DNA from: an uncultured Pirellulaceae bacterium
GTDB taxonomy: Bacteria > Planctomycetota > Planctomycetia > Pirellulales > Pirellulaceae
Direction: 5' to 3'
DNA: 14,458 nt
Assembly (NCBI GenBank): GCA_947258905.1
Contig: CAMYKF010000408.1
Span: 1 to 14,458 of the forward strand
Shown: positions 9,062-14,458 of the stretch, piece by piece
Numbering within the stretch: the stretch's first letter is position 1
Layout of the letters: each line of letters starts with the position of its first letter
Notes under the pieces: generated by a model
What the model saw: only the letters and a program-made list of their open reading frames with translations
What the model was told of the DNA's origin: nothing
Database searches by the model: none
Made by a program: the position numbers and the translations under genes

Positions 9062-9085
9062 GGCGGCCGGCACGGGCGGGCCGCC
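9062..9085 (+). promoter_or_regulatory. GC-rich hairpin in the rpoB-rpoC spacer
   Basis: GGCGGCC (9062-9068) pairs perfectly with GGCCGCC (9079-9085) over a 10-nt loop. It lacks a T-run. It is preceded by a perfect 12-bp palindrome TTAACGCGTTAA (9043-9054) that includes the rpoB stop codon. rpoC must be co-expressed with rpoB, so termination here would have to be weak; mRNA stabilisation is the simpler reading. Confidence 0.45.
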
Positions 9086-9148
9086 AATCCGATTACGGGC
9101 AACCAACAACGACACATCCGAGCAACTCGAAAACAGGAGCTGGTGAAT

Positions 9149-12100
9149 ATGGCAAACGCCGACACCGCATACGAACGCGTCAACGATTACGCCTCGGTCA
9201 AAATCAGCCTCGCTCGTCCCCACGACATCCGCAGCTGGTCGATGGGCGAAGTCAAGAAACCGGAGACGATTAATTACCGAACCTACCGTCCGGAAAAGGA
9301 CGGTTTGTTCTGCGAACGTATCTTTGGTCCGGAAAAGGACTGGGAATGCGCCTGCGGTAAATATCGCGGCATGAAGTACAAAGGCATGATCTGTGATCGC
9401 TGTGGCGTGAAAGTCACCCACTCGCGAGTGCGTCGCAAACGCATGGGCCACATCGAACTGGCCGCGCCAGTCGTGCATATCTGGTTCTTCAAGGCCATGC
9501 CCAGCCGCCTCGGCAACCTGCTGAACATGAAAACCACCAGCATGGAAAAAGTGATCTACTTCCAGGATTACGTGGTTGTCGATCCGGGCGCCACCGAACT
9601 GGAGCATCGCCAGCTGTTGACCGAGGAAGAGTATCGCGCCGCCCGGGCCCAGTACGGCGACGACGCGTTTGAGGCAGGCATGGGTGCCGAAGCCGTCCGC
9701 AAGCTGCTGATGCAACTGGACCTCGTTAAATTGTCCGAGGACCTGCGTGTGGAACTTGCCGAAACGGGCTCCAAGCAAAAAGCCAAGGACTACACCAACC
9801 GGCTGAAAATCGTCGAAGCCATTCGGGATAGCGACAACAAACCGGAATGGATGGTGCTGGATGTGATCCCTGTGATTCCGCCGGACCTCCGCCCGCTGGT
9901 GCTGCTGGATTCAGGCAACTTTGCCACCAGTGACCTCAACGACCTGTATCGCCGAATCATCAACCGCAACAACCGCTTGCGCAAGCTGGTCGACCTGAAC
10001 GCCCCCGAAGTGATCATCCGCAACGAAAAACGGATGTTGCAGCAGTCGGTTGACGCCCTGTTCGACAACAATCGCTGCAAGCGACCGGTGCTGGGCAGCA
10101 GCAATCGCCCGCTCAAGTCGCTGACCGACATGATCAAGGGCAAGCAAGGCCGTTTCCGCGAAAATCTGCTCGGTAAACGCGTGGACTATTCGGCGCGTAG
10201 TGTGATTGTGGTGGGACCGCGTTTGAGACTGCACCAGTGCGGTTTGCCCAAAAAGATCGCGCTGGAACTGTACCAGCCGTTTATCATTCGCAAGCTCAAG
10301 GAAAAGGGCCACGCCGACACGATCAAGAGCGCCAAGAAAATGCTGGAGCGCAAGGACGAGGAAGTGTGGGACATTCTGGAAGAAGTCATTCAGAATCATC
10401 CGGTGCTGTTGAACCGGGCACCCACGCTGCACCGCATGGGTATTCAGGCGTTTGAACCGGTGCTGGTCGAAGGCAACGCCATTCACCTGCATCCGCTGGT
10501 CTGCAAGGGATTCAACGCCGACTTCGACGGTGACCAGATGGCCGTGCACCTGCCACTGTCCATCGAGGCCCAGGTCGAGGCGCACACGCTGATGATGTCG
10601 ACCAACAACATTTTCGCGCCGTCCAACGGCCGGCCGATCATGAGCCCCTCGCAGGATACCGTGATGGGTTGTAACTACATCACGATCACGCTGCCCAACC
10701 GGCCGGGCGAAGGCATGACGTTCGCTTCGCTGGACGAAGCCGATCTGGCCTACTCCCACGGCATTATCGATCTGCACGCGCGAATCAACGTGCGGCTGCC
10801 CGAAGGGCAAAATGTCCGCGTCAACGAAGAAGAAACGTTGCCGAGTCAGATCATCGAAACCACCTACGGACGCATTATGTTCAACATGATGCTGCCCGTT
10901 GGGATGGACTTCTATAACTATCCCATGAGAAGTGGCGACCTGGCGACCGTGATCTCGGACTGCTACCAGGGTCTTGGACGGCGAGCCACGATCAAGTTGC
11001 TGGACGATATGAACCAGCTGGGATTCCGCGAGAGCACGCGAAGCGGTTTGTCCTTCGCCACCGACGATCTGGTGACGCCCGAGAGCAAGGAAAAATTTGT
11101 GGCGGCCGCCGAAAAGGAAGTGCTCAAGTTCCGCAAACACTACGAACGCGGTGTGATCACCGATCAGGAACGCTACAACAAGGTCCTGGATACCTGGACT
11201 CATGCCCGTGAAAGCATCACGGCCGAGATGATGAAAGCCATGGAAGCCGACGATCGCGGCGGTCACGGCTATGTCAATCCGGTGTTCCTGATGGCCAACT
11301 CCGGTGCCCGTGGTGGTACCGAGCAAATTCGGCAGCTGGCCGGGATGCGTGGTTTGATGGCGAAGCCGACCGGCGAGATCATTGAAACACCGATCAAGGC
11401 CAACTTCCGCGAAGGCCTGTCGGTGCTCGAATACTTTTCCTCCACGCACGGTGCCCGCAAGGGTCTGGCCGATACGGCGCTGAAGACTGCCGACTCGGGT
11501 TACCTGACGCGTAAACTTGCCGATGTGGCCCAAAACGTGGTGGTCACGTTGGAGGACTGCAAAACGTCGCAGGGCGTCACCAAGGGTGTCGTCTATCGCG
11601 GCGAGAACGTGGAAGTCCGGCTGGCCACCGCCATCAAGGGCCGCGTTAGCCGCCAGAATATCGTTAACCCGGTGACGGACGAAGTGATCGTGCGTGAAAA
11701 CGAAATGATCACGCCCGAAATCGCCCGCAAGATCGAGGAAATGGGACTGGAGAAAATCCAGGTTCGCAGCCCGATGACGTGCGACGCGTCGCTGGGTACT
11801 TGCCGACGCTGCTACGGCATGGACATGTCAACCGGAGCCCTCGTGGAGGAAGGCATGGCCGTCGGCATCATCGCCGCACAAAGTATCGGCGAGCCCGGTA
11901 CGCAGCTGACGATGCGGACGTTCCACATCGGTGGTGTGGCCGGTACGCAAACCGAGGAAAGTGAAAAGAAGGGCACCAAGGGCGGCAAGGTCAAGCTGAC
12001 CCGCATGCGGTACGTGACCAACGAAAACGGCGATACCGTTGTGCTGACGCGGAACGGCGAGATCGCCATCCTCGATTCCAAGGGCCGTGAACTGGAAAAC

Positions 12101-14350
12101 CACAAGGTTCCGATGGGTGCCATCCTGACCGTTGCCGAAGATCAGGAGATCGAGCCGGGGTCCGTTCTCTGCCAGTGGAACCCGCACGCCATTCCCATCC
12201 TGTCGGAGGTCAGCGGCAAAGTGCGTTACGAAGACATCGTCGACGGCGAAACCATGGCCGAGGCCAAGGACGCCAGCGGTACGGTGCGGCGGACGATCAT
12301 CGAGCACAAGGGTGAATTGCACCCGCAAATCGTGGTCGAGGACAAGGAAGGCAAGCCGCTGGATGTTTACTATCTCCCCGAACGTGCCAACATCATCGTT
12401 GAGGACGGCGCGAAGATTTCAGCCGGTTCGACCGTGGCGGAAACGCCGCGTGAGGCAACCGGTATTTCGGACATCACCGGCGGTCTGCCACGTGTCACCG
12501 AGATCTTCGAGGCACGCAAGCCCAAGGATCCGGCGGTGCTGGCCGAGATCGATGGCGTCGTGGAAATTCTCGGCGAAAAACGACGCGGAAAACGCTCGAT
12601 TATCGTCAAGAGCGAAAGCGGCATCGAACGCGAACACCTCGTGCCGCCAGGCAAACGCTTCCTCGTGCACGCCGGCGATGTGGTCAAGTCCGGCAGCTCG
12701 CTGGTCGATGGTCCGCTGGTCCCGCATGACATTCTGCGTGTTTCCGGAGAAGAAGCCGTCCAGCAATACCTGCTGCACGAAATCCAGAACGTCTACCGCA
12801 GCCAGCGGGTGGAGATCAACGACAAGCACATCGAAATCATCGTGGCGCGGATGCTCCGCAAGGTGAAAGTGGAAACGCCGGGTGACACGTCGCTGTTGCC
12901 GGGGCTGGTCTGTGACCGGTTCTATTTCCGCTCAGTCAACGACGAGCTGTCCAGGTGCCTGCGGATTACCAACAAGGGCGACAGCGATTTCGAAGAAGGC
13001 CAGATCGTAGCCAAGACCCAGCTGGAGCAAACCAACGCCCAGATCGAGGCGCTCGGCGGCACTCCCGCCAAAGGTACCAGGTGCAAACCGGCAACCTGCA
13101 GCACGCAGTTGCTGGGGATCACCAAAGCCTCGGTGCAAAGCGGTAGTTTTATCTCTGCAGCCAGTTTCCAGGAAACGACCAAAGTGCTGACCGAAGCGGC
13201 ACTGGCTGGCAAGATCGACAACCTCGTCGGTCTCAAGGAAAACGTGATTCTCGGTCACCTGATTCCAGCCGGAACCGGTTTCCGCACGTTCCAGGAATCC
13301 GAAGTGCACTTCAAACTGGAAGCCATTCCAGGACTTACCTCGACCGCCAGCCAAACGCTGGAAGAATCCTTCCCGTTGCTCGAATCGGCGACTCCCGCCG
13401 AAACGGCTGCCGTGCAACCGGCTGTATCCGGTGGCGGTGGCGGTGGCGACCTGGCCAGCATGCTGGGCGGCCCAGGCGCCGGTGCCGAAATGGGATTTGA
13501 TGCCGGCGGCGGTGACGATGAATCGCTGCCTCCGTCTGCGACCGCCGATGATCTGACCCTGATCGAGGGCGTCGGTCCCAAGACCCAGGAACTACTCAAC
13601 CAGGCCGGGATCTACAACTTCAACGATCTGGCCAATGCCCGACCGGATCAAATCCGTGACATTCTCACGGCCGAAGGCGGCATTTACGCTTCGCATGATC
13701 CTACGACCTGGCCACAGCAAGCCGCATTGGCTGCCGCCGGACAATGGGATGAACTGAAAGCGTGGCAGGACGAACTGGACGGCGGCAAGATGGTCGCCGG
13801 TAGTACCGCGGGAGGACCCAAGGACGATCTGGCGAAGATCGAAGGCATTGGTCCCAAAGTGGAAGAGTTGCTCAATGGCTCGGGCATTCACACCTACCAG
13901 GAACTGGCCAACGCCTCGCCGGATCAGATTCGCAATATTCTGACGGCTGCCGGCGGCGCCTTTGTTGCTCACGATCCCACCACGTGGCCCCAACAAGCCG
14001 CTATGGCCGCCGCCGGACAGTGGGATGAGCTGAAAGTCTGGCAGGATCAACTGGATGGTGGCAAAGTCGTCGAGGTTGTCGTGGAAGCAGTCGTCGAGCC
14101 GGAAGATCTGACCAAAATCGAAGGGGTCGGCCCGGCGATTCAGAATCACCTGAATGCAGCCGGCATCCTGACTTACCAACAGTTGTCGCAGGTCAGTGTC
14201 GAAGATATTCGCGGCATCCTCGAAGCTGCTGGCGGCGCCTTCGTTGCACACGATCCCACCACGTGGCCCCAACAAGCCGCTATGGCCGCCGCTGGCCAAT
14301 GGGAACAACTGCAAACCTGGCAGGACGAACTGGACGGCGGAAGAATGTGA
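9149..14350 (+). CDS. rpoC: DNA-directed RNA polymerase subunit beta' with C-terminal triple HhH-like tail
   Basis: Beta' carries the catalytic magnesium site, bridge helix, trigger loop and clamp. The ATG at 9149 is preferred over GTG 9143 because AGGAG (9135-9139) is spaced 9 nt from it; this gives 1733 residues against 1407 in E. coli. Core motifs: zinc site 1 C67-x-C69...C82-x2-C85; catalytic NADFDGD at 456-462 (D458, D460, D462); zinc site 2 C804, C878, C885, C888; bridge-helix block STHGARKGLADTALKTADSG; trigger-loop MRTFHIGG from 922 followed by an SI3-type insertion of about 140 residues (roughly 933-1072); ITGGLPRVTEIFEARKPKDP; INDKHIEIIVARMLRKV; LLGITKAS and SAASFQETTKVLTEAA. The conserved core ends near 1410. 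Then come a Gly/Ala/Asp-rich linker (about 1411-1466) and three 82-residue helix-hairpin-helix-like modules to the last residue. The tail is in frame with the core, with no frameshift, so it is part of the gene as written. Confidence 0.97.
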   Translation: MANADTAYERVNDYASVKISLARPHDIRSWSMGEVKKPETINYRTYRPEKDGLFCERIFGPEKDWECACGKYRGMKYKGMICDRCGVKVTHSRVRRKRMGHIELAAPVVHIWFFKAMPSRLGNLLNMKTTSMEKVIYFQDYVVVDPGATELEHRQLLTEEEYRAARAQYGDDAFEAGMGAEAVRKLLMQLDLVKLSEDLRVELAETGSKQKAKDYTNRLKIVEAIRDSDNKPEWMVLDVIPVIPPDLRPLVLLDSGNFATSDLNDLYRRIINRNNRLRKLVDLNAPEVIIRNEKRMLQQSVDALFDNNRCKRPVLGSSNRPLKSLTDMIKGKQGRFRENLLGKRVDYSARSVIVVGPRLRLHQCGLPKKIALELYQPFIIRKLKEKGHADTIKSAKKMLERKDEEVWDILEEVIQNHPVLLNRAPTLHRMGIQAFEPVLVEGNAIHLHPLVCKGFNADFDGDQMAVHLPLSIEAQVEAHTLMMSTNNIFAPSNGRPIMSPSQDTVMGCNYITITLPNRPGEGMTFASLDEADLAYSHGIIDLHARINVRLPEGQNVRVNEEETLPSQIIETTYGRIMFNMMLPVGMDFYNYPMRSGDLATVISDCYQGLGRRATIKLLDDMNQLGFRESTRSGLSFATDDLVTPESKEKFVAAAEKEVLKFRKHYERGVITDQERYNKVLDTWTHARESITAEMMKAMEADDRGGHGYVNPVFLMANSGARGGTEQIRQLAGMRGLMAKPTGEIIETPIKANFREGLSVLEYFSSTHGARKGLADTALKTADSGYLTRKLADVAQNVVVTLEDCKTSQGVTKGVVYRGENVEVRLATAIKGRVSRQNIVNPVTDEVIVRENEMITPEIARKIEEMGLEKIQVRSPMTCDASLGTCRRCYGMDMSTGALVEEGMAVGIIAAQSIGEPGTQLTMRTFHIGGVAGTQTEESEKKGTKGGKVKLTRMRYVTNENGDTVVLTRNGEIAILDSKGRELENHKVPMGAILTVAEDQEIEPGSVLCQWNPHAIPILSEVSGKVRYEDIVDGETMAEAKDASGTVRRTIIEHKGELHPQIVVEDKEGKPLDVYYLPERANIIVEDGAKISAGSTVAETPREATGISDITGGLPRVTEIFEARKPKDPAVLAEIDGVVEILGEKRRGKRSIIVKSESGIEREHLVPPGKRFLVHAGDVVKSGSSLVDGPLVPHDILRVSGEEAVQQYLLHEIQNVYRSQRVEINDKHIEIIVARMLRKVKVETPGDTSLLPGLVCDRFYFRSVNDELSRCLRITNKGDSDFEEGQIVAKTQLEQTNAQIEALGGTPAKGTRCKPATCSTQLLGITKASVQSGSFISAASFQETTKVLTEAALAGKIDNLVGLKENVILGHLIPAGTGFRTFQESEVHFKLEAIPGLTSTASQTLEESFPLLESATPAETAAVQPAVSGGGGGGDLASMLGGPGAGAEMGFDAGGGDDESLPPSATADDLTLIEGVGPKTQELLNQAGIYNFNDLANARPDQIRDILTAEGGIYASHDPTTWPQQAALAAAGQWDELKAWQDELDGGKMVAGSTAGGPKDDLAKIEGIGPKVEELLNGSGIHTYQELANASPDQIRNILTAAGGAFVAHDPTTWPQQAAMAAAGQWDELKVWQDQLDGGKVVEVVVEAVVEPEDLTKIEGVGPAIQNHLNAAGILTYQQLSQVSVEDIRGILEAAGGAFVAHDPTTWPQQAAMAAAGQWEQLQTWQDELDGGRM
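13547..14347 (+). repeat. Three tandem 82-residue HhH-like modules encoded at the 3' end of rpoC
   Basis: Module 1 is residues 1467-1548 (13547-13792), module 2 is 1559-1640 (13823-14068), module 3 is 1652-1733 (14102-14347); linkers are 10 and 11 residues. Each starts (D/E)DLxxIEGxGPxxxxxLNxxG, a helix-hairpin-helix signature with the GxG hairpin, continues with a short helix (DQIRxIL or EDIRGIL), and ends with HDPTTWPQQAAxAAAGQW followed by WQDxLDGG. The same combination of HhH and WPxQAALAAxG segment is known to me from domains annotated as H3TH/flap-endonuclease-like (COG3743-type) and from the C-terminal extension of some Bacteroidota L21 proteins; assignment here is from memory of the motif. 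Binding of DNA, RNA or a protein partner is inferred, not shown. Confidence 0.9.
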
Positions 14351-14360
14351 TCAGGCTGTA

Positions 14361-14458
14361 GGTCGAGGTTGCAGGTCGAAGGTCGCAGGTCGCAGGTCGC
14401 AGGTCGCAGGTCGCAGGTCGCAGGTCGCAGGTCGCAGGTCGCAGGTCGCAGGTCGCAG
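14361..14458 (+). repeat. Heptamer minisatellite GGTCGCA after rpoC (cut by window end)
   Basis: From 14381 there are 11 exact copies of GGTCGCA up to 14457, with the 12th starting at the last base. It is preceded by diverged units GGTCGA, GGTTGCA and GGTCGAA (14361-14380). The array begins 10 nt after the rpoC stop. A 7-bp unit is not a multiple of three, so it is not a coding repeat. Its true length is unknown because the window ends inside it, and such arrays are prone to slippage and assembly collapse. Confidence 0.96.

Noticed and set aside
9143..9148. GTG start for rpoC two codons upstream
   Set aside because: Only 3 nt from AGGAG (9135-9139); the ATG at 9149 has proper spacing.
9911..11533. 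540-codon open frame on the minus strand inside rpoC
   Set aside because: Antisense shadow of conserved rpoC coding sequence, with no recognisable family and no plausible independent context.
13547..14350. Separate gene fused to rpoC by an assembly or reading error
   Set aside because: The frame is continuous through a Gly-rich linker, there is no internal start with a ribosome binding site, and codon use is like the rest of rpoC. A raw-read check would still be sensible.

Overview
The window holds the classical translation/transcription block of a bacterial chromosome, all on the + strand: 3' end of tuf (EF-Tu), tRNA-Trp(CCA), secE, nusG, rplK (L11), rplA (L1), rplJ (L10), rplL (L7/L12), rpoB (beta) and rpoC (beta'). 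Every gene reads through without frameshifts. The sequence is moderately GC-rich and codon use looks uniform, so this is a core-genome region and not a recently acquired island. The most likely host is a member of the Planctomycetota, perhaps Pirellulales. The clues are the long acidic/Ala-Pro N-terminal extension on NusG, long intergenic spacers rich in hairpins and short repeats, a beta' with an SI3-type trigger-loop insertion, and general resemblance of the proteins. This placement is inference from memory of families, not from a search.

Layout. Positions 1-683: EF-Tu, cut by the window edge. 684-980: a large hairpin, then tRNA-Trp. 981-2400: secE and nusG, nearly touching (13 nt apart). 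2401-2602: a repeat-filled spacer with a decayed heptamer array and three hairpin units at an exact 40-bp period. 2603-4978: rplK, rplA, rplJ and rplL, separated by 71-179 nt leaders that contain inverted repeats. 4979-5311: a 333-nt gene-free leader before rpoB, with two mutually exclusive hairpins just after rplL and a terminator-like hairpin with TTTT about 40 nt before rpoB. 5312-14350: rpoB and rpoC. 14361-14458: a near-perfect heptamer minisatellite (GGTCGCA), cut off by the window end.

How the genes work together. EF-Tu and tRNA-Trp serve elongation. L11, L1, L10 and L12 build the GTPase-associated centre and L1 stalk, where EF-Tu and EF-G act. SecE is the clamp subunit of the SecYEG translocon. 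NusG couples RNA polymerase (beta/beta') to the ribosome. Hairpins before rplL and rpoB probably set the stoichiometry of L12 (several copies per ribosome) relative to RNA polymerase.

The standout observation is that beta' does not end where beta' normally ends. After a core of about 1410 residues it continues through a Gly-rich linker into three tandem 82-residue helix-hairpin-helix-like modules (residues 1467-1548, 1559-1640, 1652-1733), each ending in the same HDPTTWPQQAA...W..L..WQD.LDGG block. This would give RNA polymerase a built-in, repeated nucleic-acid- or protein-binding tail. Also notable are the NusG extension with a possible internal start, and heptamer repeats of the same consensus just after both the nusG and the rpoC stop codons.
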